Part shown: positions 1 through 8,401 of the stretch, in pieces | Position numbering within the stretch: the first letter of the stretch is position 1 | How the letters are laid out: the number at the start of each line of letters is the position of its first letter | Assembly (NCBI GenBank): GCA_963739795.1 | Contig: CAVUBL010000010.1 | Coordinates: forward strand, 1 to 64,000 | DNA: 64,000 nucleotides | Direction of reading: 5' to 3' | Source: CAVUBL01 sp963739795 | GTDB taxonomy: Bacteria; Acidobacteriota; Thermoanaerobaculia; Multivoradales; DATKCC01 | Notes under the pieces: generated by a model | What the model was told of the DNA's origin: nothing | Databases searched by the model: none | What the model saw: the letters and a program-made list of their open reading frames with translations, nothing else | Made by a program: the position numbers and the translations under genes

Positions 1-2
1 GG

Positions 3-587
3 TTCGAACCACAGACGGGCCGCTACACCCGCCGTGATCCTGGGATCGAAGGAGCCGGCCCAATCAACACCCCAAATTTCTATCCGCTCCGTGGGTTCGA
101 ATACCCCTACGCTGCGGACCAGCCACTCCGCTGGGTGGACCCGCTGGGCCTGACTTTGAATGACGCTCTCTGCTCTCTGAAGTGGGCCTTAGTCGGCGGA
201 GCAGGCGGCGCGATCGGAGGTTGTCTTGCTGGCGCGGCGGCCTTGACACTAGTGGAGCCGGGTGGCGGAACGCTGGTCGGGTGTGGCCTCGGTTCGATTG
301 CGGCAGGTGCCAGCAGCGGTGCTCTGGGAGGTGCGATCCTCAGCACGATCCACTGCCGGTGCGAACCACCGGAGCGCCAAAAAAGGCGTGATCGATGGAC
401 CTGCGAGGCGAAATGCCACGTGAACAACTTCAGTGGCGTGCCCAATGCTCCTCCGTTCGTCTCATCGACAGGGTCAGGTCCCTCGGAGACCGTCGCCTGC
501 CAGGCAGCGATCAGCGCTGCACAGCAACTAGCTCCGCGAGGGACCTATACCCGGCACTGCCGGTGCACCCGCTGCTGGAAGAGGTGA
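3..587 (+). CDS. Rhs-repeat protein, C-terminal end (5' partial), polymorphic toxin candidate
   Basis: The frame is open from the left edge, so only the last ~194 codons are visible. The first ~45 residues carry the Rhs core signature (a GRYTRRDP-like motif, then a WVDPLGL motif) that marks the junction between the Rhs shell and the variable C-terminal toxin in this family. After the junction comes a glycine/alanine-rich hydrophobic stretch (about residues 62-115) and then a Cys/His-rich tail with CRC, CEAKC and RHCRCTRC motifs. I do not recognise the tail as a named toxin domain. The next gene starts 3 nt downstream and encodes a HEAT-repeat protein, the arrangement expected of a toxin and its immunity protein. 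The Rhs assignment is firm; toxin activity is inferred from family and context. Confidence 0.8.
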   Translation, partial: FEPQTGRYTRRDPGIEGAGPINTPNFYPLRGFEYPYAADQPLRWVDPLGLTLNDALCSLKWALVGGAGGAIGGCLAGAAALTLVEPGGGTLVGCGLGSIAAGASSGALGGAILSTIHCRCEPPERQKRRDRWTCEAKCHVNNFSGVPNAPPFVSSTGSGPSETVACQAAISAAQQLAPRGTYTRHCRCTRCWKR

Positions 588-590
588 GCT

Positions 591-1295
591 GTGGAGACTA
601 CGCTCCATGGACGACTTCGCTTGGCAGTCGCCAAGCTGCCTGAGGAACTCAGGGGACCCGCGCTCAACGACCTGGCAGAGCTCGAACACCACGGGGTGGT
701 CGATAGGGAAGCACTGGCTCGCTTGGTTGTGGGCTCCTCAGAACCTGCCCATCTCCGAGCCATTGGCGCGTGGGCCATGGGGCTTCTTCAGGAGCCAGCC
801 TCGTCGCCTCATCTCGAAGACGTCATCCAGCGCCAGGACACCTCCGAGGCTCTGCTGTGGGAGGCCACGAAGGCCCTCAGCAAGCTCGGTCGAGGTGCGG
901 CGCTGTTTCGTCGCTTGCTACTCGACGGCCAGGCTGTCCAGGTGCGGAAGGCCGCTGCCTACGCTCTCGGCTGTCTCCAAGATCAACAAGCGACCGCTGA
1001 TCTCTGCCGCGTACTCAACTCGGCTTCGGAAGAGCCAGCCGTTCGCGGTCAGGCGGCGGAGGCGCTGGGCTATCTCAGGGACCGCTCGGCCTTCACCTCT
1101 TTGATCGAGGCTGCATCCGATCCGTCGCCGGAGGTCCGATACTGGGTGGCGTTCGCCCTGGGCCAGCTCGGCGATCGCCGGGCTGAGCCTGTTCTCGATC
1201 AGCTGAGTCAAGGGGATTCGGCCCAGGTTGAGGGCTGGGGCACGGTTGCCGAGGAAGCGGGCAGGGCCTTGGAAGAACTGCGCGGGCCAGGTTGA
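591..1295 (+). CDS. HEAT-repeat protein, probable immunity partner of the Rhs C-terminus
   Basis: A GTG start lies 3 nt after the Rhs stop, preceded by a GGAAGAGG ribosome site. The 234-residue product is soluble with no signal peptide and consists of alpha-helical HEAT/PBS-lyase-type repeats. Repeat cores such as AAAYALGCLQD, AAEALGYLRD and VAFALGQLGD recur every ~30 residues in the second half. HEAT proteins are a known class of immunity partner in polymorphic toxin loci, and coupling to the Rhs gene supports that role here. The alternative is an unrelated scaffold protein. The repeat fold is clear; the immunity role is inference. Confidence 0.75.
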   Translation: METTLHGRLRLAVAKLPEELRGPALNDLAELEHHGVVDREALARLVVGSSEPAHLRAIGAWAMGLLQEPASSPHLEDVIQRQDTSEALLWEATKALSKLGRGAALFRRLLLDGQAVQVRKAAAYALGCLQDQQATADLCRVLNSASEEPAVRGQAAEALGYLRDRSAFTSLIEAASDPSPEVRYWVAFALGQLGDRRAEPVLDQLSQGDSAQVEGWGTVAEEAGRALEELRGPG

Positions 1296-1319
1296 GGGGC
1301 AGGCTCTCGGGAGGCGCCC

Positions 1320-2664
1320 CTACGATTCCTGCTTCCCGGCCGAGCCAGTCGGCGAGTCCACGGCTCGGCTCTCGAAGGGGATGAGTCGCCCCGTCCGGGG
1401 ATTCTCCTCGCCCCCGCCAAAGCTCGGAACATGCCGCCAGGCCTGCTCGGCGCGCCAGTGGTCGGCGAGATGGGCGTAGTGGCGGATTGTCATGCGGGTG
1501 TCGGCGTGGCCGAGCTGCTGGGCGAGGTCGGCGAGGTCGCCGCCGTTCATGAGGTAGTGCGAAGCGTAGGTGTGGCGCAGGTCGTGAAAGCTCGCCGGCG
1601 GATCGATCCCGGCTGCCTCGCACGCCTCGGCCATCCTCCGCGTCTGGTGGGAGCGTCCCCACGGCTCGCCGTCCTCCCGGACGAGGATCGGCTCACGCAT
1701 CCTGCCGCCCGGCGGCCAGCTCGCCGAAGAAGGCGGCGCCCTCCTCGTTCAGGAAGACGTGCCGGCTCTTGCCGCTCTTCGTCTCGCCGAGCTGGATGAG
1801 CGGCGCCGGCGTCGCCTTGAAGTCGCCGACCCGGAGGCGGCAGAGCTCGCCGTAGCGGCAGCCGGTGAGGAGCGCCGCCCGGACCAGGCGCCGGAAGTCG
1901 GGATCACAGGAGTTGAGGAGCCGCACGGCCTCGTCGGCCTCGAGGTAGCGCATCTTCGGCCGGTCGACCCCCTTGAACGGCTTGACCCGCCGCCAGGCGT
2001 CGTCCGAGGCCACCTTCCCGTCTCGGTAGGCCATGTTGAGGGCCGCCTTCAAGACGGCGAGGGCGCGGTTCGCTGTGCTCTGGCGCTTCCGCCGATCCTC
2101 GGGCGTCTCCAGCGTGCCGACGTTCCGCGCTTCGCCCTTGGCGGTCCGGCGCAGTGGGGGAGAGCTGGCGATCTTGGCGTGCCACTTCCGAAGTCGAACC
2201 GGGCCGAGGTTCGCGATCTCGATCTCTCCGAGGCTCGGGCGGATGTGAACGCCGTTCACCTGCTCGACCTGGTGGGGGGCCTTCCGGTGCGCCCGGCTCC
2301 AGTCCAGGTAGTCCTCCATCGCGCGACTGACGGTGTAGGGGTCGCGCTCCACGGGCTCTTGCCCGTTGGCCGCCCGCTCCTGGTCCTCGCACCACTCCAT
2401 CGCCGCCTTCTGCGCTTGCTGGAAGGAGAAGACGGTCACCCCATCGGCCGACCGGCTCTCGTCGTCGGCGGTGCCGAGGGTCTTCATCCGGTAGGTCGTC
2501 GTCCCGGGCACCTGGAAGCGGGCTGCCCAGGAGCCGCCACTTTTGCCCGGGCGATAGCCCAGGGCCTTGCCTCGGGCGAGGAATCTCCAGTGCGGCTGCC
2601 TGCCCGGACGCTCGGGCAGACGGCTCCGGCTGTGGGCGGTGGCAAGGTCGGCGAGTCTTCCCAT
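1320..2664 (-). pseudogene. Tyrosine recombinase/phage-type integrase, split by a frameshift
   Basis: The N-terminal part runs from ATG at 2664 (GAGGAG ribosome site upstream) to TGA at 1693-1695. It contains the SAM-like core-binding region and the first catalytic Arg in a TGCRYGELCRLR motif, plus the SGKSRHV beta-hairpin lysine. The C-terminal part is in another frame, from ATG at 1700 to 1320, and carries the HDLRHTYASH box, LGHADTRMT and the active-site HYAHL tyrosine. Together they make one complete integrase of about 440 residues. The two frames overlap by 8 nt (ATGCGTGA). The simplest reading is a single-base indel, either real inactivation or a sequencing error; a programmed frameshift or two coupled polypeptides is less likely. 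The start faces the tRNA-like scar at 2832-2856, typical of an integrative element end. Confidence 0.8.
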
Positions 2665-2673
2665 GGGGGCTCC

Positions 2674-2706
2674 TCTGCGATCGAGCTGCGATAAAGCTGC
2701 GATAAA
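2674..2706. repeat. Three tandem 11-bp repeats upstream of the integrase
   Basis: Three head-to-tail 11-mers lie just upstream of the integrase start. The second and third (2685-2695 and 2696-2706) are identical, GCTGCGATAAA, and the first (2674-2684) is a variant. Small iterated sites next to an integrase are often arm-type recombinase or excisionase sites, or an autoregulatory operator. Function here is unproven. Confidence 0.5.
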
Positions 2707-2831
2707 GTTATGCCCTGGGACAAGGATTGTCAAGCGCGGACTGAAGTAGACGAAGTGACTGCAAACAAGCGGCTTGCGTGAACTCGCCCGGACAGGCAAA
2801 GACAGTGTAGCCACAATTTCAAGCTGGCAAC

Positions 2832-2856
2832 ACGGGTTCAAATCCCGTTGGGGACA
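2832..2856 (+). other. tRNA 3'-end fragment, probable att site of the integrated element
   Basis: The sequence reads as a tRNA T-arm (ACGGG, loop TTCAAAT, CCCGT) followed by a 7-nt acceptor half TGGGGAC and discriminator A, then a T-rich run. No matching 5' tRNA half (GTCCCCA plus D and anticodon arms) precedes it, so it is a fragment, not a gene. A 3' tRNA end beside a tyrosine integrase is the usual attachment-site scar. The acceptor sequence would suit a tRNA-Glu, but this is not decided by the fragment. Confidence 0.7.
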
Positions 2857-3276
2857 CTATTTTTTTCAATGACTTACGGCGAATCCGCGACCGTAAAACT
2901 TCCCTGCGAGACACCGGCGAGACACCGACATTCGGGAGATGGTGTCCACCACTATTTCGCAGACCCTCGCAGGGGAGGAACGGGCGAAGCGAGGGGTGGG
3001 GTAGGGGTCCGGTTGAGCCGAAGGCGAAACCGCCCAGGATGTTCGAGAGCGGCCGCCAGGCCGCGTAGAACATCCTCCTGCCTGCTAACTGCAAAGCGAC
3101 CCTATCTGCAGAAGGCGTGCGCGGCGGTCTCGGGGGGCGAGTCGAGCGCTCTGCGTCGGGCTTCTCATCAACCACAGCTCCGTCGAGCGGCGGGGGACAG
3201 CACGGGGTCTACCTGTCGGGCGTCCCCTTCCCGTGTTCCGCTGGCAGCCCTGGCACCGCCGTGCTAGCTTGTACGC
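2857..3276. other. Non-coding stretch with a nested hairpin
   Basis: No convincing gene is seen in these 420 bases. The main structure is at 3036-3076: outer arms AGGATGTTC and GAACATCCT (perfect, 9 bp) enclosing inner arms GCGGCC and GGCCGC around a GCCA loop. It has no downstream T-run, so it is not a typical intrinsic terminator. It could be a structured RNA or a mobile-element relic. Confidence 0.4.
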
Positions 3277-3552
3277 ATGTCCGAGCCCGCCAAGCGCACC
3301 CTCTCCCGGGACACGACCCCGGAGGCGGAGGCCGTCCAAGTCGAGATCTTCCGGCGGATGCCGGGCCGGAAGAAGCTCGAGCTCGTGGAGGAGGCGAACC
3401 GGAGCGCGCGGGAGCTGGCTCTCGCCGGTCTTCGCCAGCGCTATCCAGAAGCCGGGCCCGACGAGCTCTTCCGTCGCTTGATGGACCTGACCCTGGGCGA
3501 GGATCTCGCCGAGCGGGTCTATGGTCCGCTGTCCACGAGCCTGGGGCGGTGA
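3277..3552 (+). CDS. Small charged helical protein, partner of the nucleotidyltransferase
   Basis: ATG start; 91 residues, strongly charged, predicted helical throughout (ARELALAGLRQRYP, LFRRLMDLTLGEDLA), with no signal peptide or membrane segment. Its TGA overlaps the GTG of the next gene by 4 nt, so the two are translationally coupled. Small helical proteins commonly precede nucleotidyltransferases of the AbiEii/MNT type, and an antitoxin-like or accessory role is plausible. I do not recognise a named domain. Confidence 0.65.
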   Translation: MSEPAKRTLSRDTTPEAEAVQVEIFRRMPGRKKLELVEEANRSARELALAGLRQRYPEAGPDELFRRLMDLTLGEDLAERVYGPLSTSLGR

Positions 3553-4133
3553 GCCCCGGCTCTTCCGACTCGGGCTCGGCACTGGCCGAAGTCCTCGGTG
3601 CCCTCGAAGCGCTCGGAATCCGGTACCACGTGGGTGGCTCGTTCGCCAGCTCCCTCCACGGCGTACCGCGACAGACGCTCGACGCGGACCTCGTCGTCGA
3701 TCTTCCCAGGGCGGCGGTCCTCCCGTTCGCCGACCGACTCCGCGACCGCTTCTACCTCGATGAGGAGCGGATGCTCCACGCCGTCGAGCGGAAGACGAGC
3801 TGCAACATCATCCATCTGTCCACCGGGTTCAAGATCGACCTCTTCGTTAAGGGGATGGGCGAGTTTGATGAGGCCGAGCTACGCCGAAGCGTGGAGGCCG
3901 AGCTGCCCCAAGTGGGGGACCGGAAGGTGCCAGTCAAGAGCGCGGAGGACACCCTGCTCAGGAAGCTCCAGTGGTTCCGGGAGGGCGGCCAGGGCTCGGA
4001 TCGTCAGTGGACCGACGTTCTCGGCATCTTGAAGGTGCAGGGCGATCGCCTGGACCGGCCCTACCTCGAAGAGTGGGCCGAGCGGCTGGGAGTCGACGAG
4101 CTGCTCGAAAAGGCGCATGCCGAAGCGGGTTGA
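3549..4133 (+). CDS. MNT-fold nucleotidyltransferase, AbiEii-like
   Basis: GTG start inside the GTGA overlap with the upstream gene; 194 residues. The N-terminal GGSFASSLHG, then RQTLDADLVVDL, is the polymerase-beta nucleotidyltransferase signature: a glycine motif followed by the metal-binding D-x-D pair. A third acidic strand is likely at FKIDLFV. The C-terminal half is helical (DTLLRKLQWF, WTDVLGIL). This architecture fits AbiEii/DUF6036-like toxins of type IV toxin-antitoxin systems, with the overlapping upstream gene as partner. Toxicity is inferred. The alternative is a housekeeping minimal nucleotidyltransferase. Confidence 0.7.
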   Translation: MSPGSSDSGSALAEVLGALEALGIRYHVGGSFASSLHGVPRQTLDADLVVDLPRAAVLPFADRLRDRFYLDEERMLHAVERKTSCNIIHLSTGFKIDLFVKGMGEFDEAELRRSVEAELPQVGDRKVPVKSAEDTLLRKLQWFREGGQGSDRQWTDVLGILKVQGDRLDRPYLEEWAERLGVDELLEKAHAEAG

Positions 4134-4178
4134 GCAGCTCCTGCCCTCCGTGCCGGCATCGGCAGAGTCTCACCCCAC

Positions 4179-4253
4179 TCAGTCGTGCCGCTCCAGGTAC
4201 TCCCGGATCGCGTCGCGGATCAGGTCGGACTCAGTCGATGCGGTGGCTGGGAC
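4179..4253 (-). pseudogene. Remnant of a ribbon-helix-helix (CopG-type) protein
   Basis: On the minus strand an open frame of ~24 codons ends STESDLIRDAIREYLERHD. This is the helix-turn-helix half of a CopG/RHH DNA-binding domain, as found in many antitoxins. A TAG at 4254-4256 blocks the frame immediately upstream, and the beta-strand half is absent. It is a decayed 3' end. Confidence 0.5.
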
Positions 4254-4335
4254 CTACGGATCTCGTTTCGTTGACCCGGATCCTGCGAGCTAAGCCGCTT
4301 GGAATCAATGGGTTGTGGAAAGTGGTGGTGGCCTA

Positions 4336-4523
4336 ATGGCGTGTTGGCGCCATAGACGCCTTTTGGGAGTGCTGACCGGCTTTGTGGTGGCCGCCGCCTA
4401 CGGCATCGGCATCAATCTGCTGGGTTTCGAGCCCGCCGCCCACGCCGGGAAGCCCTGGTCTTCGTGCTCTCCACCCTCGGAGCGCTGTTCGGGATCCCGA
4501 AGGGGCCGTCGGCCAGGTCGTAG
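4336..4523 (+). pseudogene. Frameshifted remnant of a small two-helix membrane protein
   Basis: From ATG at 4336 a hydrophobic helix is encoded (LLGVLTGFVVAAAYGIGINLLG). Near 4430 that frame loses sense, while a second frame carries another hydrophobic helix (EALVFVLSTLGALFGIPKG) to a TAG at 4521-4523. Joining the frames with one indel gives a ~62-residue protein with two membrane segments. I do not recognise the family. The flanking bases of 4134-4578 hold nothing else except the RHH remnant. Confidence 0.35.
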
Positions 4524-4578
4524 CCTGCCCCGGCGGCGGCCTCCGGGCGCGCGTGGACGGTCTCCGGCCTTCGCCCCG

Positions 4579-7500
4579 TTACCGTTTCCGGACGAGCTCC
4601 GTTCCCCGGGAGCGGACCAGCGACGTCAGGTGCGCGTCGAGCCTTTCGGTCAGGGCGTTCTCCGCCGCGCTGGCGGCCTCCGGGTCCCGTCGCTCGAGGG
4701 CGGCGGCCAGGTCCTTTAGCGCGTCCTGGATGGTGAAGGGGTCGCGTTCCCGCGAGGCCCGCAGGTGTTTCGCGACGAGGAGGGCGATGGCGCGCCGGTG
4801 CCTGCCGAGGAAGGCCAGGTAGGCTTTGACCGAGATGTGACCTGCCTTGCCGGCCTCGATCGCCGCCTGGGCCTCCCGTCGTGCTCCGGGGCTCTCCTCG
4901 AGGGCCGCGAGGCGCAGTAGCACGTCCCCCAGGGCGCGGGTGTTGCGCGCCGCCACCAGTTCCACCGGAGCCTTGGAGAGCTGAACCGAGAAACCGTTCT
5001 CGGGGGCGTTTCCGACGAGGGCGGTGTCGAAGAAGTCGACGGTGACCGGCCGATCCTCCTCGGGCAGAACGCGGAGGCGCAGCCAGCGAACCTCGCCCGG
5101 GCGAAGGACGCCGAGAGAGAGCCGGGGCTCGCGGTCCCGCGCCAGCTCCGCGCTTTTGCCGCCGAGGATCGAGACCTGGCCCCGAACGCGAGAGTCTCGC
5201 GGCAGGCGGACTCCGATCTCCATGGGCCGGGCTTCCCTGGCGGCGTTGCGCAGGATGGCCCAGATCTCGACGAACCCGGCGCTGCCGCCGGCGCCGACCG
5301 TCTCCGCGAGGTTGCGCTGGGCCTTGTTGTTGTCCAGGAGGATCAGGGGGTCCGCCGGTCCGGGCGCCGTGGTGACCAGAGACGGGAGATCGAACGGGTC
5401 GTCGGGAGCCGTGATTTGGGCCGCGATGCACAAGTGCGCAGAAGCGGTGGGGGAGACCGGCCAGGAGTGGCCCGGGGTCACCTGCGTCAGGTCGCTGGCG
5501 CCGAAGGTGACGTTTTCGGTGCCGGCCGACGTGAACATGGAGCCGAGGCCGAAGTCGGCGGTGAGGAACTCCACCGTGACCATGGTCGGCGGCGCGGTGG
5601 CGGCGGCCGGGGCGCGCCGGGAGACGCGCGCGAAGGCGAAGTTCGAGCCGGAGCGCGACGGGGGATCTCCGGGGATCCAGTCGCTCGCCGGGAAGGGCGC
5701 GGCGGTGCTGGTGCTCTGGTTCCACACGTCGCTCGTCGCCCAGAACGCCGGGTTGGTCGAGGGCTGCTGGCCGCCGTCGTGGGTCGTGGCGTTGGTGGTC
5801 CAGTCGCGCACGAAGAAGTCCGAGGGCACCAGGTCGGTGGAGGTGTAGACGCGGATCCCCGCCGGCGGGCTGCCGGCGCCCACTGGAGCGGTCGCGGACG
5901 CCCAGGCCGAGTAGTGGCGTCCGGCGCGCGCGGCGTTGCCGTTGTAGTCACCGAACTTCGGGCAGCCGCGCCCGATGTTGCAGGTCTCGCCGACCGAACA
6001 TGTCGGGGTGGAAAAGTCGCAGGGCGTGCCCGACACGGAGCAGCGCCCGGCGAGCTGCGGCTGGACGGAGCAACTTTCGGAATCGGTCGTCGCGTTGGTG
6101 GCGCATGGCCAGAGCATGCACTCCGGGTCGTCGTTGCCCGAAAGGTCCACCTCGGTGCCGGCCACCAGGCTCCCGCCCTTGACCGCCGCGCTGCCGATGA
6201 AGAAGCGCGTGAAGTCGTTGTTGCCCGCCGTGGCGTTTCGGCGGTCGTACCAAGAGACCGCGGCCACGCCGCCGTAGGTGGAGATCCAGGGCATGAAGCG
6301 CCGGCCGGTCACGGCTCCGTTGACCCTCACCGATCGGGGGAAGGTCAAGCCGCCGTTGGTCGAGTCCAGGACCATGACGTCCTCGTTGCCCGCTCCCGTC
6401 GAGGTGGCGAAGACGTAGTAGACGTGGGAGGGGTCGAGGTCGTCCACGGCGACCACCGGGCTCGAGAGGATGTTGCGTCCGTTGCACCGGTCGAGCCCCG
6501 GCACGGCACAGACGACGTTGGTGAACGAGCTGACCACGACGGGGAAGCCGGGTTGCGGCACCAAGCCCGCGTCGCAGTCGCTGAACTTGTTCAGCATCAT
6601 GTTCCCGCCCGAGGCCCACGAGGCGTAGACGAAGCCGTCGCCGCCGACCCGGACGCGCGGGAAGTCGCCGCTTCCGATCGTGGCCTGGGCTCCCCAGGTC
6701 GAGCCGCCGTCCTGGGAGCAGACGATGCGAATCGAGAAGGCCCCGGCGACGGGGAAGTTCCGCCACACGTTGTAGACGCGGTCGCCCGAGGCCCCGGCGT
6801 TGTCGCGGTCCGCGGCGATGTGCTCCTGGTCGGCGACCCGGCAGTTCGAGGCGCCGGGGCAGGTGACGGCGATCCCTCGGAACGGGAACGTGTGGCCGTT
6901 GTCCGTGGAGCGAGAGATGCCGTCCCCGAGCTGCGTGAGACTCGGACCTCCGATCCAGGAGTAGTAGATCGCTCCGCTCTGGCCGACGGCGAGGGAGGGA
7001 TCACCGTCGCACAGGGCCTGGTTGCACGGCGTGGCGCCGCCGAAGGTCCAGGCGCCCCCGAAATTGTCGGAGAAGGAGAAGCCGCTGTTCGCGGCGACCA
7101 CGACGTGGGATCCGTCGTCCGAGGTCGCGACCTCGAGCTCGCCGACGCCGGCCTGCACCTGGACGGCTGTCCCGGCCTTCCGCCTCTCCGGCTCCAGCGT
7201 GGCCGTTTCGGCGGCCGGCGCTTCGCGAAGACCCGCGGCGGCCATCGGCGGTCGCGGCGCGCTCCGAATCTTCTCCAGCTCGCGGCCCGCCAAGTCGGAA
7301 TCGCCGCCCGTCGCCCGCAGGGACCGGCCGATCTCCAGGGCCTGGTCGAGGAGCTCCTGGGAGGCCCGGGGAGCCAACGTGGTGTCGAACCGGAGCAAGT
7401 CCTTCCCGAGCACCACGGCGGTCGTGGAGAACCATGTGACGAGGGTGCCGGAGTCCTGATCGGACTCGCCTGGCTGCGGCATGACCGCGCGATACCGGCG

Positions 7501-7911
7501 CTCGATCGCCGGCCAGCCGTCGATCACCAGGGTCTCGACCTTCTCCGGGCGCTCGGCGGCGACCTCGGAGAGGCGGCGGAGGGCCTCGGCGTGATTCCGA
7601 CGCCTCTCGACGGTGATCAGAGTTCCGGCTTCGGCGGAGATCACCTCTTCCGGCTTGGGATTCGGCCGCACGCCGCCTTCGTCCGAGGGCTTTGGGACCT
7701 CTCCGGTAGGAGCTGTCGTCGACTCTTGCATCGACAGGGGGATGAAGATCTCGACCGATGTCGTTGTGCGGTTCCCCGCTTTCCAGCCCGGGGGCAGCGT
7801 GATCTCGGCGCGGTCGAAGAGCGGGAGGGTCGTTCCCTTCGTCTGGGCGTGGGCACCGGACGCCAGGAGACCGAGGGTGAGGGTGATCCGGACGATGGTA
7901 GGGGCTCGCAT
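4579..7911 (-). CDS. Large secreted protein with BNR/sialidase-type repeats
   Basis: 1110 residues from an ATG preceded by a near-perfect Shine-Dalgarno (AAGGAGGT, 6-7 nt spacing). A Sec signal peptide (MRAPTIVRITLTLGLLASGAHA) ends at an Ala-x-Ala site. The middle has Asp-box/BNR motifs (STDNGHTF, SQDGGSTW, STNGGLTF) spaced as in six-bladed sialidase-fold propellers, with several Cys pairs typical of extracellular proteins. The last ~300 residues are a separate helical, Arg/Glu-rich region after a beta-rich segment. BNR propellers occur in sialidases, photosystem-assembly-like and adhesion proteins; I see no sialidase catalytic Arg triad or FRIP motif, so no enzyme activity is claimed. It is transcribed alone. 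Confidence 0.75.
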   Translation of the reverse strand: MRAPTIVRITLTLGLLASGAHAQTKGTTLPLFDRAEITLPPGWKAGNRTTTSVEIFIPLSMQESTTAPTGEVPKPSDEGGVRPNPKPEEVISAEAGTLITVERRRNHAEALRRLSEVAAERPEKVETLVIDGWPAIERRYRAVMPQPGESDQDSGTLVTWFSTTAVVLGKDLLRFDTTLAPRASQELLDQALEIGRSLRATGGDSDLAGRELEKIRSAPRPPMAAAGLREAPAAETATLEPERRKAGTAVQVQAGVGELEVATSDDGSHVVVAANSGFSFSDNFGGAWTFGGATPCNQALCDGDPSLAVGQSGAIYYSWIGGPSLTQLGDGISRSTDNGHTFPFRGIAVTCPGASNCRVADQEHIAADRDNAGASGDRVYNVWRNFPVAGAFSIRIVCSQDGGSTWGAQATIGSGDFPRVRVGGDGFVYASWASGGNMMLNKFSDCDAGLVPQPGFPVVVSSFTNVVCAVPGLDRCNGRNILSSPVVAVDDLDPSHVYYVFATSTGAGNEDVMVLDSTNGGLTFPRSVRVNGAVTGRRFMPWISTYGGVAAVSWYDRRNATAGNNDFTRFFIGSAAVKGGSLVAGTEVDLSGNDDPECMLWPCATNATTDSESCSVQPQLAGRCSVSGTPCDFSTPTCSVGETCNIGRGCPKFGDYNGNAARAGRHYSAWASATAPVGAGSPPAGIRVYTSTDLVPSDFFVRDWTTNATTHDGGQQPSTNPAFWATSDVWNQSTSTAAPFPASDWIPGDPPSRSGSNFAFARVSRRAPAAATAPPTMVTVEFLTADFGLGSMFTSAGTENVTFGASDLTQVTPGHSWPVSPTASAHLCIAAQITAPDDPFDLPSLVTTAPGPADPLILLDNNKAQRNLAETVGAGGSAGFVEIWAILRNAAREARPMEIGVRLPRDSRVRGQVSILGGKSAELARDREPRLSLGVLRPGEVRWLRLRVLPEEDRPVTVDFFDTALVGNAPENGFSVQLSKAPVELVAARNTRALGDVLLRLAALEESPGARREAQAAIEAGKAGHISVKAYLAFLGRHRRAIALLVAKHLRASRERDPFTIQDALKDLAAALERRDPEAASAAENALTERLDAHLTSLVRSRGTELVRKR

Positions 7912-8401
7912 AGCTGGACCTCCTTGTCGAACCGCTTTACCTGAGAAGACGTCGAAGGGCTTCGAGATCCCTCATCCTCCGGGGCATTTTCTTCCTGGAA
8001 GCGACGGGGGACACGCGGCCGTGCGCGGGCCGGCGAAGGGCGGGCGGCCACCGAAACCGACTTCGGGCAGGGCAGAGGCGCCGGCCCCTGGCGCCCGAGA
8101 CGCGACCACCAGGCTCTTCGGCCTCGCCCCAGGCTTCGGTGGGTGCCCTTGGCGTTCTCGGTGCTTTGCACCCTCGCCAGCGCGACCGGTGCGGCCGGCG
8201 TTTGCTCTTTCTCGCCGACAGCTCCATGTTCCACCCCAGCGACCCGCGGGATGCGCGTCCCCTCGCGGTGCTGGAGCTGACCTGGGACGGAGGGCCGGAG
8301 CCCGATGCCGGCCTCGGGCCCTCGCTCGCGCCGGCCGAGTTCTCTGACCTGACGGCCGATGCCGCCGACCCGGCCGAACCGCCACTCTCCGGGCGGTGGT
8401 A
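7912..8401. other. Intergenic region without a convincing gene
   Basis: Apart from the upstream region of the BNR gene, nothing is supported here. A 12-mer GGTGCCCTTGGC at 8142-8153 matches part of the 52-bp repeat unit found near 32.6 kb, which may be chance. One plus-strand frame through 8215-8400 reads as an acidic protein piece but lacks recognisable structure. Confidence 0.3.

Noticed and set aside
2832..2856. A complete tRNA gene
   Set aside because: No 5' acceptor half, D-arm or anticodon arm precedes the T-arm.
2819..3175. Minus-strand open frame ending in SPTGFEPVLPA
   Set aside because: This ending is the translation of the antisense of a tRNA T-arm, a well-known annotation artefact; it overlaps the tRNA scar and has no domain.
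5416..7944. 842-codon plus-strand open frame opposite the BNR gene
   Set aside because: Shadow frame: low-complexity Arg/Gly/Ala/Val composition, no signal or domain, while the minus strand has a signal peptide, ribosome site and BNR motifs.
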